Shown here: piece by piece, positions 26,634-36,124 of the stretch | Numbering within the stretch: the first letter of the stretch is position 1 | How the letters are laid out: the number at the start of each line of letters is the position of its first letter | Assembly (NCBI GenBank): GCA_964475205.1 | Contig: CAYYVQ010000007.1 | Coordinates: 1-64,000, forward strand | DNA length: 64,000 nt | Direction: 5' to 3' | From: CAYSRM01 sp964475205 | GTDB taxonomy: Bacteria; Verrucomicrobiota; Kiritimatiellia; UBA8416; CAYSRM01 | Made by a program: the position numbers and the translations under genes | Notes under the pieces: model-generated | The model's database searches: none | The model's input: only the letters and a program-made list of their open reading frames with translations | What the model was told of the DNA's origin: nothing

Positions 26634-27620
26634 TCAGTTACTGCGCTCTCCAACTTCAAACATGCGACCCATCCCGAAACTGAAGACCGTTTCCTCGGTC
26701 AGGTTTCTTTCAAGTTTATCATTCATCTGCTCAATCATTCCTGCTTCATGAATCGCCCTGATACAGCCCATCCGGTCGGCCTCGGATTGTAGAACATCAA
26801 TGTTTTCAGTGTTTTTTACAAGCAAAGGATCGCCTCCGGCGGCAAGGACAGCTATGTCCCTGTGCCAGTTTATCATAAACCTCAATATCTCGCTTCTGAT
26901 CCCTTTGTAACGCGCTCCCGCCCTTGCATTCACTGTTTCATTGTCTATTTCCCGCCCATTCTCCTGCGCCACGGTCTTAACGTGATCTTCTGCACATTGT
27001 TTAATGCCGCGCAGCAGATTAGTAATCCTCGACGCGTAGCCGAAGGCCGCAACAGAACAGGCGCCCGAGCCTGTCGCTACACGGCTTCTCAGTATTTCAA
27101 TCAGTTCATTCTTTATTTCTTCAGGCAGATTCTCTTCGTTCTCGTGCAGCGAAATCCGCTGACACCTGGACACAATGGTCGGCAATAGCGCCGATGGAGT
27201 GTCGCTGAGAAGAAAAAATACCGTTTTTTCAGCCGGTTCCTCGAGAGTCTTCAAAAAAGCGTTTGCCGCCTGGGTTCCCAACCTGTCGGCAGCCACAATA
27301 ACACCTGCTTTCCACCAGCCCGAATATGCTGTCTGGGCCATCCTTTCCCGGAGGCCCCGTATCTGGTCCACTGATATAACGCGGCTTTTCTTTTCAGGCT
27401 CGAGCCATTGTACATCAGGATGAGCTCTTTTGCAAATCTGTCGGCACACGGAACACTGCCTGCAACCGTCGTCTTGTTCTTTGCAGTGAATCATGAGAAG
27501 GATCTCTTCTGTCAAGGCAAGAGCTTCTCCCTCCGGCGGCCCCACAATAAGATATGCCTGGGCAAACCTGCCATTATGCCAAGTGTTTTTCAGTTGTTTC
27601 AGCGCATGTTCAGCTTTCAT
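26634..27620 (-). CDS. holB: DNA polymerase III delta' subunit
   Basis: 328 residues. The AAA+ clamp-loader fold is seen in AYLIVGPPEGEALALTEEI (a P-loop position that has lost the GKT signature, as usual in delta'), the zinc module CKEQDDGCRQCSVC, ISVDQIRGLRE, NAFLKTLEEPAE and the SRCQRI sensor region. Delta' is part of the clamp loader that places the sliding clamp on DNA. Its start overlaps the tmk end by 11 bases, and ricT follows 23 bases later. Confidence 0.92.
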   Translation of the reverse strand: MKAEHALKQLKNTWHNGRFAQAYLIVGPPEGEALALTEEILLMIHCKEQDDGCRQCSVCRQICKRAHPDVQWLEPEKKSRVISVDQIRGLRERMAQTAYSGWWKAGVIVAADRLGTQAANAFLKTLEEPAEKTVFFLLSDTPSALLPTIVSRCQRISLHENEENLPEEIKNELIEILRSRVATGSGACSVAAFGYASRITNLLRGIKQCAEDHVKTVAQENGREIDNETVNARAGARYKGIRSEILRFMINWHRDIAVLAAGGDPLLVKNTENIDVLQSEADRMGCIRAIHEAGMIEQMNDKLERNLTEETVFSFGMGRMFEVGERSN

Positions 27621-28323
27621 GACAGCCCCGCTTCGAGAGCAAACGGTCTTTCAGAATTTGCCAGATTTCTGAATGCAGATCCCCGGCCGGCAGGCTTCCG
27701 TCAAGCACAACAAGCCTTTCGGGCTGCCCGGCTGCAAAATCCAGGTAACCACTCCGAACCCTCGAATGAAAATCAACACCTGCCCTTTCCATCCTGTCGT
27801 ACCCCCGCCCGGTAATTGCCTCCCTGCACTTCAGTCTTTCAAAACCTGCATTAATTTCAAGGTCCAGCAAGAAAGTGACATCAGGCATACAATCACCAAC
27901 CGCAAAATCATTTATTTTTTTCATTGCCTCCATCCCCAGCCCGCGCGCGTAACCCTGGTATACAGTGGTTGAATCCACAAATCTGTCCGCAATAACTACT
28001 TTTCCCTCGTTTAAAGCCGGGCAAATAACAGTTTGCACAAGTTGAGCGCGGCTGGCCGCAAATAGCAGCGCTTCAGCTTCGGGAACAATCGGTTCATTTG
28101 CCAGGTCATGCTGCAAAATATCCCTGATGAGTTCTCCGGTCTTTGTGCCGCCAGGTTCCCTTACTTTCACCACCTCGCGTCCTGAGCTGTTGAAGCGGGA
28201 AGCAAGCAGTTCAACCTGGGTCGATTTCCCACAGGCTTCAGGGCCTTCAAAACTGAGAAAAAGCCCTTTCAATGCCTTTGCCTTTTCACCTGTGTTCCCC
28301 CGGCAGTATCTTTTAGCTCCCAT
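27610..28323 (-). CDS. tmk: Thymidylate kinase
   Basis: 237 residues from the ATG at 28323, which has AGGAG five bases upstream but lies inside the 3' end of cysS. The core is certain: P-loop FEGPEACGKSTQ, the DR(Y/F)-type ADRFVDSTTVYQGYARGLG, and DLEINAGFERLKCREA. It phosphorylates dTMP to dTDP. An alternative start is a TTG at 28272 that overlaps the cysS stop (TTGA) and would give a 220-residue protein closer to the family norm. I cannot decide between the two by eye. Confidence 0.93.
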   Translation of the reverse strand: MGAKRYCRGNTGEKAKALKGLFLSFEGPEACGKSTQVELLASRFNSSGREVVKVREPGGTKTGELIRDILQHDLANEPIVPEAEALLFAASRAQLVQTVICPALNEGKVVIADRFVDSTTVYQGYARGLGMEAMKKINDFAVGDCMPDVTFLLDLEINAGFERLKCREAITGRGYDRMERAGVDFHSRVRSGYLDFAAGQPERLVVLDGSLPAGDLHSEIWQILKDRLLSKRGCHES

Positions 28324-29669
28324 CCCATCTCCTGCAATTTGTCGCGGATTGCGTCCGCTTGCTCAAAATCGCGTTTTGCCCTGGCTTCCTCGCGTTTTGA
28401 AACCATATCGGCCACTTCCACCGGCGTTTCTTGCTTGCTGCCCATAACCCCTAGAATGCTGTCTATCTTTTTCAGCGCAGATAAAGCCAAAGCAGCTTCC
28501 GCCGGATCTGTGTCTCCTGAAGCAAGAGCCCTGTTCCCGCTTCTTATCATCTCAAACAAACTGCTTAAAGCCTCAGGCATGTTCAGATCATCGTCGAGAG
28601 CTTTTCTGAATCCGTTCAGACCTTTTTCGGCCCATCGGGGAAAAGGTCCTTCCGGTTCCTCGCCGGCTCCGGCAATTTCCGCGAGGGCGCCCCTGAATTC
28701 TTCAATGCGCTTCAAGGCCGCGCGGGCAGCATCACAAGTATCAAACGTGAAATTAAGCTGCTGCCGGTAATGCCCCGAAAGCAGAACATACCTGACTTCC
28801 GCCCCGGTGTAGCCCTTTTCCATTACCTGGCGGAGAGTGTAAAAATTGCCTTCGGATTTGGACATTTTTTTGCCGTCTACCACAAGATATCCGCAGTGCA
28901 GCCAGTAGCGGACAAATTGCCTGCCTGTGGCACCCTCGCTCTGGGCTATTTCATTTTCATGGTGAGGGAAAATATTATCCACACCCCCGGTGTGAATATC
29001 AAATGAGTCGCCCAGATACTTCGAACTCATGGCAGAACATTCAATATGCCATCCAGGCCGTCCTTCGCCCCATGGAGATTCCCACTTAACATCGCCATCC
29101 TCTTTGCTCCAGGCCTTCCACAAAGCGAAATCCGCAACACTCTCTTTGTCATATTCATCCTGGGCAACCCTGGCGCCTGCCCGGAGTCCGGAAACATCCA
29201 GATGCGCAAGCTTACCGTAACCTTCAAACCTGGATACATCAAAGTAGACCGACCCGTCGCCAGACACGTATGCGTATCCTTTTTCAAGTAATTGCTCTAT
29301 GATGCCGATCATGGCATCAACATGGCCGGTAGCTGATGGATAATATTCTGCACGCTCAATATTCAGGCGGTTCAGATCCTCAAAAAAAGCCTCTTTATAC
29401 CGGCCCGTGTACTCATCAAGCGTTAAGTTCTGTGCTTTCGCCCCACGTATAGTTTTGTCGTCAACATCAGTCAGGTTCATTACCTGAATCACTTTAAATC
29501 CCCGGGACTTCAGGTGGCGTCTCAATATGTCTTCAAAAACGTAAGCCCTGAAATTTCCTATGTGAGCGTAATCATAGACTGTCGGCCCGCATGTATACAT
29601 TCGAACCTGCCCCGGAGTCAGCGGCTCGAATTCGTCAATTTCCCGGGTAAGCGTATTGTAAAACCTCAT
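28269..29669 (-). CDS. cysS: Cysteinyl-tRNA synthetase
   Basis: 466 residues from the ATG with GAGGGAATAAAA upstream; the frame continues ten codons further without support. Class I synthetase signatures are present: the HIGH-type AHIGNF within MYTCGPTVYDYAHIGNFRAY, the zinc-site HIECSAMS, HHENEIAQSE and KMSKSEGNF. The C-terminal anticodon-binding domain ends with LQEMGWELKDTAGGT. It charges tRNA-Cys in the cytoplasm. It lies 16 bases after ispF, a pairing common in bacterial genomes. Confidence 0.96.
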   Translation of the reverse strand: MRFYNTLTREIDEFEPLTPGQVRMYTCGPTVYDYAHIGNFRAYVFEDILRRHLKSRGFKVIQVMNLTDVDDKTIRGAKAQNLTLDEYTGRYKEAFFEDLNRLNIERAEYYPSATGHVDAMIGIIEQLLEKGYAYVSGDGSVYFDVSRFEGYGKLAHLDVSGLRAGARVAQDEYDKESVADFALWKAWSKEDGDVKWESPWGEGRPGWHIECSAMSSKYLGDSFDIHTGGVDNIFPHHENEIAQSEGATGRQFVRYWLHCGYLVVDGKKMSKSEGNFYTLRQVMEKGYTGAEVRYVLLSGHYRQQLNFTFDTCDAARAALKRIEEFRGALAEIAGAGEEPEGPFPRWAEKGLNGFRKALDDDLNMPEALSSLFEMIRSGNRALASGDTDPAEAALALSALKKIDSILGVMGSKQETPVEVADMVSKREEARAKRDFEQADAIRDKLQEMGWELKDTAGGTQVKRQRH

Positions 29670-29685
29670 TTTTATTCCCTCAGAT

Positions 29686-30168
29686 TTATCCTTTCTCAAT
29701 TGTCGCCACAGCCATTCCAGCCAGGCCTTCTCCTCTGCCGGTGAATCCCATGCCTTCTGTAGTAGTAGCTTTTATACTCACGTTCCGGCTTTCAATTCCA
29801 AGCATTTCCCCAAGCCTCGAACGCATTTCGGGAACATACCGGCCTATCCTCGGCTCCTCGCCAATCAAAACCAGGTCGACATTAACCACCCTGTAATCCT
29901 TACGCCTGAGAATATCGACAGTCCAACCCAGCAGATTAACGCTCGAAACGTCCTTGTACTCCGGCGCGCCCGGCGGAAAATGCGTCCCGATGTCGCCCTC
30001 TCCGGCTGCGCCAAGGAGCGCATCCATCAAGGCATGGATAAGCACGTCAGCGTCGGAATGACCCGCCAGCCCGCGGGTCGATTCAACTTCCACCCCCGCG
30101 AGGAACAAGACGCGTCCACTTTGAAAACGATGCGCATCAAAACCTATGCCTGTACGTACATTACTCAT
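29686..30168 (-). CDS. ispF: 2-C-methyl-D-erythritol 2,4-cyclodiphosphate synthase
   Basis: 160 residues, the standard size. The metal ligands are D11 and H13 in GIGFDAHRF and H45 after GHSDADVLIH; GDIGTHFPP and the closing TTTEGMGFTGRGEGL are also typical. It catalyses the cyclisation step of the MEP isoprenoid pathway. It is the first gene of the minus-strand run that includes cysS, tmk, holB, ricT and aroQ. The ribosome binding site is weak (GGGAGAG at a long distance). Confidence 0.96.
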   Translation of the reverse strand: MSNVRTGIGFDAHRFQSGRVLFLAGVEVESTRGLAGHSDADVLIHALMDALLGAAGEGDIGTHFPPGAPEYKDVSSVNLLGWTVDILRRKDYRVVNVDLVLIGEEPRIGRYVPEMRSRLGEMLGIESRNVSIKATTTEGMGFTGRGEGLAGMAVATIEKG

Positions 30169-30284
30169 GGCTTAACTCTAACGGCTCTCCCTTGCAAACT
30201 CAAGCTGATCGTTGGAATATTGCGTGCATCTCTGGTGCGACACCTCTGCCCTATATGTACTTTCGCAATCTTAATCCGCATTGA

Positions 30285-30667
30285 TCACACTTTTTCGAGC
30301 AGAAACGGTTCAGGGTATCAGCAGTGTGGGTCGAAACCGAATGGCGCTAACTTAAGCAATTCGAGCGTATCTCCAAGTGCATTCTCAATATCCAACAGCC
30401 AACAAGGAATATCCAACTGAACAAATGGGGATAGCCTCAATACGCACAATTACTGTCATGTTGTCTCTCGCTCTTGCCTTGGACATTGGAAATTCCTTGT
30501 TGGATATTGGGTGTTCAATCTCGATGCGCGAAGGCCTTAAGTTAGTGCCATTAGGGTCTAAACCGTTTTGTCCGGGCTCTCGCCGTGTAGACACACCGCG
30601 AGATCGGGCAAACCGCATTTGGCCTGCAATGGCGGCGCTATAAGGGGTTTCTGCCGAAAAAGTGTGA
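30285..30667. repeat. Nested palindromic repeat filling the ispF-epimerase gap
   Basis: The 664-base gap 30169-30832 has no gene. Its outer inverted pair is 30285-30306 with 30647-30667, which agree except for one indel and one base over about 21 bases. An inner imperfect pair is 30328-30356 with 30535-30564 (both contain CTAACTTAAG on reading inward). Further in, two arms carry the phrase AATATCCAAC...AAGGAAT-TCCAA in opposite orientation. Translations of it give strings like HPISNKEFPMSK that I remember as spurious proteins in PVC genomes; this is recall, not checked. The inner ends resemble the GCGCCATTCCGGG ends of the repeats at 113 and 61590. Confidence 0.75.
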
Positions 30668-30832
30668 GAAATCCGGGCTATCAGTGTATACAAGAAATGT
30701 TCCTACCCCCAGATTCTGCTGAAGACCTGAAAATAACTTTTTAAAATGACATTCGCACAAAGAGCATTGACGCATAACCTGTGCCATGCAAAAATTGAGC
30801 TTTTTCGATAATAGCGACCTACGAGGAACGAA

Positions 30833-32137
30833 ATGTCTCTCGATGTAAGCAGATTACTTGATTTCTACAAAAAACAGGTATACGGGGACTTGATGCCTTA
30901 TTGGATGAGGCAGATAGATCATGAGCATGGCGGAGTTCTAAACTGCCTCTCGAACCGTGGAGACAGATTGCTCCATGATCACAAATTTGTCTGGAGCCAG
31001 GGTCGATGGGCATGGCAGACATCCCGGATATATGAAGAAAGCCGTGGGAAGGTTGACGAAAAAACACGTGAATCCTACCGACGCACTGCTGCCGACACGG
31101 TTCGCTTCCTTATCGATCATGCGCGTCTGGAAAACGGCAATTGCGCCTTTGTGCTTTCCAGAGAAGGCAAACCCATCCTCCTTAATGAGGATGGCTCGTC
31201 ACGCACTCGTCGCGATAACGAGGTTTACGATTACAGCATCAGCGCCGACATTTTTGCTCTTATCGGGGTGGCTGAATACGCCCGCGTCATGGAAGACGCG
31301 GCCGCTTATAGATGGGCCAAAGATCTTTACTTGAGCTGTAAGCGTCGCGAAGAGACAGGCGCCGCTCGATCAGACTATCCGTATCCCATACCCAAAGGCT
31401 ATCGTTCACACGCCAAGCCTATGGGCGATATAAACACAGGCAATGTCATAGCCCCGGCTGCAGACACCTTTGGCGATAAAGAACTGGCTCAAGCCGTCCG
31501 AAACAACACTGACACGGCAGTTGACACCGTATTTAGCAGGTTTCTACAGCCATCCGGCCTGGTTCTGGAACAGATCGGGGAGAACTTTCAGCCGGTTAAT
31601 ACACTCCTGGGCAGGTACGTCAATCCGGGCCACACAATCGAAGATATGTGGTTCATAATGCACAGGTTGATGGAGAAAGAGGATACCGGCCCAATCGAGC
31701 AGATAGCAGAAATTTCACGCATTACGCTGAACAAGGCATGGGATGAACTGCATGGCGGCATCCCCCAGTTTATGGGGATTGACGGCAAACAGCCACAGGG
31801 CCCGGTTCCCGCAGAACTTGAAAAACACCCGATGGTAGTTAAATTAAAATCCTTGTGGGACAAAAAACTTTGGTGGCCCCATTCAGAAATTCTTTATACT
31901 CTGATTCTCCTTAATTACCTCACAAACCAGAAATGGATACCTGAAGCATACAACAGGATGCACGAATACACTTTCAGCACTTTCCCGAATCCGGACAAAT
32001 CTATTGGTGAATGGATCCAGATCAGGGACAGGCAGGGCATGCCTGAAGAATCAGTGGTTGCGCTGCCCGTGAAAGATCCCATGCATATAGTCAGGGCTTT
32101 CCTTTTCGCGATCAATATTTTAGAAAAATCCGCCTGA
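30833..32137 (+). CDS. AGE-family epimerase (N-acylglucosamine 2-epimerase-like)
   Basis: 434 residues forming an (alpha/alpha)6 barrel. Family marks are YWMRQIDHEHGGVLNCL at the start, KFVWSQGRWAWQTSRIYEE (about 50-68), NPGHTIEDMWFIM with a likely catalytic His, and WWPHSEILYTLILLN near the end. AGE enzymes interconvert GlcNAc/ManNAc, or epimerise cellobiose-type or mannose sugars, in the cytoplasm; the substrate here is not fixed. GAGGAACGAA precedes the ATG. The SSS symporter gene follows 100 bases later on the same strand, so import and epimerisation of the same sugar is a reasonable inference. Confidence 0.85.
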   Translation: MSLDVSRLLDFYKKQVYGDLMPYWMRQIDHEHGGVLNCLSNRGDRLLHDHKFVWSQGRWAWQTSRIYEESRGKVDEKTRESYRRTAADTVRFLIDHARLENGNCAFVLSREGKPILLNEDGSSRTRRDNEVYDYSISADIFALIGVAEYARVMEDAAAYRWAKDLYLSCKRREETGAARSDYPYPIPKGYRSHAKPMGDINTGNVIAPAADTFGDKELAQAVRNNTDTAVDTVFSRFLQPSGLVLEQIGENFQPVNTLLGRYVNPGHTIEDMWFIMHRLMEKEDTGPIEQIAEISRITLNKAWDELHGGIPQFMGIDGKQPQGPVPAELEKHPMVVKLKSLWDKKLWWPHSEILYTLILLNYLTNQKWIPEAYNRMHEYTFSTFPNPDKSIGEWIQIRDRQGMPEESVVALPVKDPMHIVRAFLFAINILEKSA

Positions 32138-32237
32138 AAACGGGAAACAGAATCGAAAAATGATATTCCCGCATAATTAAACGCCGTCGAAAAAAAAGGC
32201 TCACACCGGGCCAGGAAGCAAGGGAACCCTCGAAGTT

Positions 32238-33710
32238 GTGTCTGCGACTGATTACATAGTAATTTCTTTGTACCTTGCGGGGCTGCTTTTTTTTGGCCTT
32301 TTACGGCTGTCCCGCAAAACAGTGTCCGACAACTTCCATCTTGCCGGAAGAAGCATGGGCGGCTTTGTAATCGGGGTCTCCACAATGGCTACCGCCTTCA
32401 GCGCGTTGAATTTCATAGCATTCTCCAGCGAAATCTTTGCGCATGGCCTTTACGTTTTAATGGTCCTGCCGGCATTTATTCTGGTCACATTTCCAATTGT
32501 AAAAACCATTATCCCGCATTATCACAGGCTGCGCCTTACCAGTGTTTACGAATTGCTGGAAACCGTTTTCGACAGGAGGGTCCGGCGTCTCGCCGCATGC
32601 ATCTTCATATTCTGGCGAATCGCCTGGGCATCACTGATCCTTTACGCGCTTACACTTATAATCAACAGACTATCGGGATTGAATGCATACCTGCTGATTG
32701 CCGCGCTGGGGCTGCTGACAACTATCTATACGGCTACCGGCGGCATGAGAACGGTAATGATAACAGATGTTGTTCAGGTACTGATTCTTATTGCCGCCTT
32801 TGCTGTTGCGCTTTCGGTTTCTGCCGGTGCTTTCCGCGGTTTTTCCGGCGCAGTGGAGAGCATTAGATCGCTTCAATTGCTGAGGCCATTTCAACCCGCA
32901 GACTGGAATGTCCTGCATCCGGACCCGACTGCAAGGATGACTCTCTGGTCCTGTATGATAGGCGGTTTTGTCGCGTTTCTTTCACGCTATAGCGCAGACC
33001 AGATGGTAGTCCAGCGCTACTTTACCGCTCGTGATCTTAGTTCAGCTCGCAGGGGCTTTATCATAAACATCATATTTCATATGTTTGCTCTGCTTTGTCT
33101 TGCGGTTTTCGGACTTACCCTTCGTCAATGGGCAATACAAAACGAAGCCGCAGGATCCGGCGCCGATGCCCTGGCGTGGTTTATTTCCGTTCTGCCTTCA
33201 GGGCTCTCCGGCCTGCTGGTCACAGCTTTACTTGCCTCGACCATGTCCAGCATAGATTCGGGGATCCATTCCTGCGGCACCTCGTTTGCTTTCGATCTTC
33301 TGAAACGCGGTTCGGTCCAGCCAGGGACTGTATCCGGACAGCAGGCCTGTAAGAACTGCGACAGGCTAATCACAATAGCCGCCGGCGTGATTGTAACCGC
33401 TCTGGCATGCGCAATAGGTCGCCTGGGAACAATCTTTGAGATCGCCAACAGATTGATTAATGCCATAGGCGCGCCTCTTTTGGCGCTCTTCGCTGCTTCA
33501 CTGAAAAACAACTGGAACAACAGCATGAACAGCCGGGGCGTCTTCTGGGGTGGAAGCGCGGGATTCATTGCAGCAATGTCAACCAGCCTTTTTGTCCGGC
33601 CCCTGGCGCTTCATTACTATGCTGTTGTTAACTTTCTTGCGCCGCTGCTCATGTGTTACCTTGCAAGCGCAATATTCACACGAATGGACTCTCAGAAAAC
33701 AGCTTCATAG
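32238..33710 (+). CDS. Sodium:solute symporter (SSS family)
   Basis: 490 residues with about 13 membrane helices. The family is shown by SDNFHLAGRSMGGFVIGVSTMATAFSALNF near the N-terminus, GLLTTIYTATGGMRTVMITDVVQ in the middle, and LASTMSSIDSGIHSCGT in the second half, with the Ser/Thr residues that bind Na+. It should import an organic solute, perhaps a sugar handled by the epimerase upstream. The start is a GTG with AAGGGAACC-type sequence upstream; no ATG is near. Its last 19 bases overlap the end of the convergent TonB receptor gene. Confidence 0.88.
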   Translation: MSATDYIVISLYLAGLLFFGLLRLSRKTVSDNFHLAGRSMGGFVIGVSTMATAFSALNFIAFSSEIFAHGLYVLMVLPAFILVTFPIVKTIIPHYHRLRLTSVYELLETVFDRRVRRLAACIFIFWRIAWASLILYALTLIINRLSGLNAYLLIAALGLLTTIYTATGGMRTVMITDVVQVLILIAAFAVALSVSAGAFRGFSGAVESIRSLQLLRPFQPADWNVLHPDPTARMTLWSCMIGGFVAFLSRYSADQMVVQRYFTARDLSSARRGFIINIIFHMFALLCLAVFGLTLRQWAIQNEAAGSGADALAWFISVLPSGLSGLLVTALLASTMSSIDSGIHSCGTSFAFDLLKRGSVQPGTVSGQQACKNCDRLITIAAGVIVTALACAIGRLGTIFEIANRLINAIGAPLLALFAASLKNNWNNSMNSRGVFWGGSAGFIAAMSTSLFVRPLALHYYAVVNFLAPLLMCYLASAIFTRMDSQKTAS

Positions 33711-35716
33711 CCGATATTGAATGAACGACCCGGCTCCTGATACAGATTGCCTCGATACGTGGCCATATAATTCCTGTAGTCAGCGTCAAACAGGTTGTCT
33801 ACCCCGAAAAACAATCTGCAGTCCCTTTCATCCGAAGACCACCTCCAGCCTGCGGCCAGGTTCAGCGCCATCCACTCGTCGGTGTCGGCAACACCTTCGG
33901 GAACCTTATCCTGTTCGCCGGCAAACTCGGATTGCAGCTCGATCCAGCCACGTTGTTGGATCGATTGTTTAACTGACACATGCCCGTTGACGGGAGGAAT
34001 CCCGGGCAGGTATTCATCTCGAACAGTGTCCCTGCCTTCAATAAATGCAAGGTTTCCTGATGTTTCAAGACCATGCGCAATAACTACTCTTGTGCTGAAC
34101 TCCGCGCCTGCGATCCGGGCTTCGGTTACGTTGGCGTTTCTTATCACACCCGGACTATCCATCCGTTCGCTTATCATGTCTTCAAGATAATTGCCGAACA
34201 CCGTCAATGCGAAGAATGCGTCTGCGCCGGACCACTCAAGCCCTGATTCGACAAAAGTCGAAACTTCAGGATCAAGGTCGGGATTCCCGAGCTTAACAAC
34301 GCCTCCGCCCATCTCGAGAAACTGGAAACGTTCGTCCAGGCTCGCCGCCCGATAGCTTCTGGCTGCAAGGGCCTTCATGGAAAGGTTATCTGTCATGCTG
34401 AATGCGGCGCCTAAGTGCCCGTTCCAACTGGTGTCTTTTTCAACATCCTCTTCTATCCGCTCTGTTGATTCATTATCCACCCCTATCCAGTCAACCCTTG
34501 CGCCAAAGTTAAGCGATAACCTCCTTCCAACGGAAAAGTTGTCTTCAGCAAAAAGCCCGGCCGAATCATAAACGGCATCCGGCAAAGGCTTGTCCTTCTT
34601 CAGGGCTCCGCTTTTAAGTCTCTTTGTTCTTGATCCCTCGTATGTTCTTCTCCATGCGTCGACGCCTCCGGCAACAGTATGGCCTGCGTATACTATCCGG
34701 TTGAACCAACGCGCCCCGAAAGTATCGTGGTCGGCTCCAGGATTCACCTCTTCAACCGGACTTTTATCGGGAAACCCGTCAATTCTGACCCTTCGCTTTA
34801 TATACTGGTAATAAGCGTTCAGAGTTGACTCTTTAAGCCGTTGGCCGGAAGGCTCAGCGCTAAAGACCAGGCTTCCAAGCAGGCGGTCCGCCGAGGGGTA
34901 TGTTACATCAGCCCTCTCCGGAAGCGCAGCATTCCCGGACCCGGGTATGCCAATCTCCCATCCCTGGAAATATTGCAGATTAGCCTCAATCCGATACACG
35001 GGGCCAAGTTTATAGCCTGCTTTTATGCTGGATTGAGCGTCCGTATACTGCGAATTTTCAATCGTCTCTCCGCTCCCATCCTCGTAAGATCCATAGTCTC
35101 TGTAGCTCTGACTCAGAAAAATGTAATGTGATCTGTCGCTGAATTCCCAGTTCGCGTAACCTTCAAGGCCCCCTGGATTGCTACCCGCACCCGCAAATAT
35201 TTCTTTACTTGACCTTGGCTGCTTTGAAAACTCAGGCCTGCGCGTCAACACGTTAACAACGCCGCCAAGAGAACCTGAACCGTAAAGCGACGACGACGGG
35301 CCCTTCAATATTTCCACCCGGTCAATATCCCTCGCTGCAACCATCCCGAACCTGGCTCCCAGCGCAGTTGAGGTGTTAACCCTGCAACCGTCAATCATCA
35401 TTATCACCGATTCTCTGTCCAATCCTCTGACAGAGAATTCAGACCCCCATGCAGCATCAGAGATGGAGTTCACACCGGGAGAATGAAAGGCAAAATCGCT
35501 GATGCTCGCCTCAAAATCGTCTCTCAACATCTGTCTATCGATTACGGCAATACTTCCGGGAGTCTTAGACAAGGGCACCGCGTATCCCCTTGATGTTACA
35601 GTAATCCCTGGCAGGCTATCCGTATTCCCATCTTGAGTTCCACCTTTTGCAACAGAAGATATTGATAAAAGGAAAGAAAACAACAATCGAATGCGAGTTC
35701 CAGAGACCAATTTCAT
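33692..35716 (-). CDS. TonB-dependent outer-membrane receptor
   Basis: 674 residues. A signal peptide (about 1-24) is followed by a TonB-box-like GITVTSRG (about 38-45) and a plug domain with IDRQMLRDDF, FSVRGLDRESVIMMIDG and VEILKGPSSSLYGSGSLGGVVNVLTRRP. A 22-strand barrel runs to the terminal FNIGYEAVF. The sequence resembles siderophore, heme or cobalamin receptors rather than the SusC type. It is the last gene of the hydrogenase operon, its start overlapping the response regulator stop by four bases. Iron or corrinoid supply would fit that context, but that is inference. Confidence 0.88.
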   Translation of the reverse strand: MKLVSGTRIRLLFSFLLSISSVAKGGTQDGNTDSLPGITVTSRGYAVPLSKTPGSIAVIDRQMLRDDFEASISDFAFHSPGVNSISDAAWGSEFSVRGLDRESVIMMIDGCRVNTSTALGARFGMVAARDIDRVEILKGPSSSLYGSGSLGGVVNVLTRRPEFSKQPRSSKEIFAGAGSNPGGLEGYANWEFSDRSHYIFLSQSYRDYGSYEDGSGETIENSQYTDAQSSIKAGYKLGPVYRIEANLQYFQGWEIGIPGSGNAALPERADVTYPSADRLLGSLVFSAEPSGQRLKESTLNAYYQYIKRRVRIDGFPDKSPVEEVNPGADHDTFGARWFNRIVYAGHTVAGGVDAWRRTYEGSRTKRLKSGALKKDKPLPDAVYDSAGLFAEDNFSVGRRLSLNFGARVDWIGVDNESTERIEEDVEKDTSWNGHLGAAFSMTDNLSMKALAARSYRAASLDERFQFLEMGGGVVKLGNPDLDPEVSTFVESGLEWSGADAFFALTVFGNYLEDMISERMDSPGVIRNANVTEARIAGAEFSTRVVIAHGLETSGNLAFIEGRDTVRDEYLPGIPPVNGHVSVKQSIQQRGWIELQSEFAGEQDKVPEGVADTDEWMALNLAAGWRWSSDERDCRLFFGVDNLFDADYRNYMATYRGNLYQEPGRSFNIGYEAVF

Positions 35717-36114
35717 TGGCTCGTCTCTGTAATCTGTCTGTGAATTTCCCGCAGCAGATCTTCCGGCTGCACCGGTTTTTCTAGAATTGCCTTCACTGGC
35801 AGCCAGTCTTCATCAGCTTCAAATTTGAATGGTATGTGCATGGCTTTTCGCATCCCGGTCAAAAGCAGAACAGGGGTTCCCTTCAGTTCCGGGTGCGACT
35901 GTATCTCACGGCTTACATCGAAACCTTCGGTATTATGAGACATCATTACATCCATAATAATCAGGTCCGGCCTGTATTCGACTGCCTTGGACAAGCCGCT
36001 CTGACCTTCATACGCGGCGGCCACTTCATATCCCTGTCCTTCAAGAAGGTCCCTGTTGGCTTCAACAAAATCCCGGTCGTCATCAATGAGAAGTATCTTT
36101 TTCGATTCGCTCAT
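35713..36114 (-). CDS. Single-domain response regulator, hydrogenase-operon copy 2
   Basis: 133 residues from the ATG with GAGGTGTGCGAT upstream; an in-frame GTG three codons earlier overlaps that site. It is one receiver domain with acidic pocket IDDDRD and phospho-acceptor D55 in MDVMMSHNTEGFDV. The usual Pro after MDVMM is missing, and an inserted segment after the LLTG strand ends in WLPVKAILEKP. It shares these oddities, position by position, with the neighbouring regulator at 36125-36526, so the two arose by duplication. It ends with a 4-base overlap into the TonB receptor gene. Confidence 0.85.
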   Translation of the reverse strand: MSESKKILLIDDDRDFVEANRDLLEGQGYEVAAAYEGQSGLSKAVEYRPDLIIMDVMMSHNTEGFDVSREIQSHPELKGTPVLLLTGMRKAMHIPFKFEADEDWLPVKAILEKPVQPEDLLREIHRQITETSQ

Positions 36115-36124
36115 ATCGCACACC

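Noticed and set aside
30385..30693. Open frame of 102 codons inside the large palindrome.
   Set aside because: It is produced by the repeat itself, has no ribosome binding site and codes for the low-information phrases typical of this repeat.
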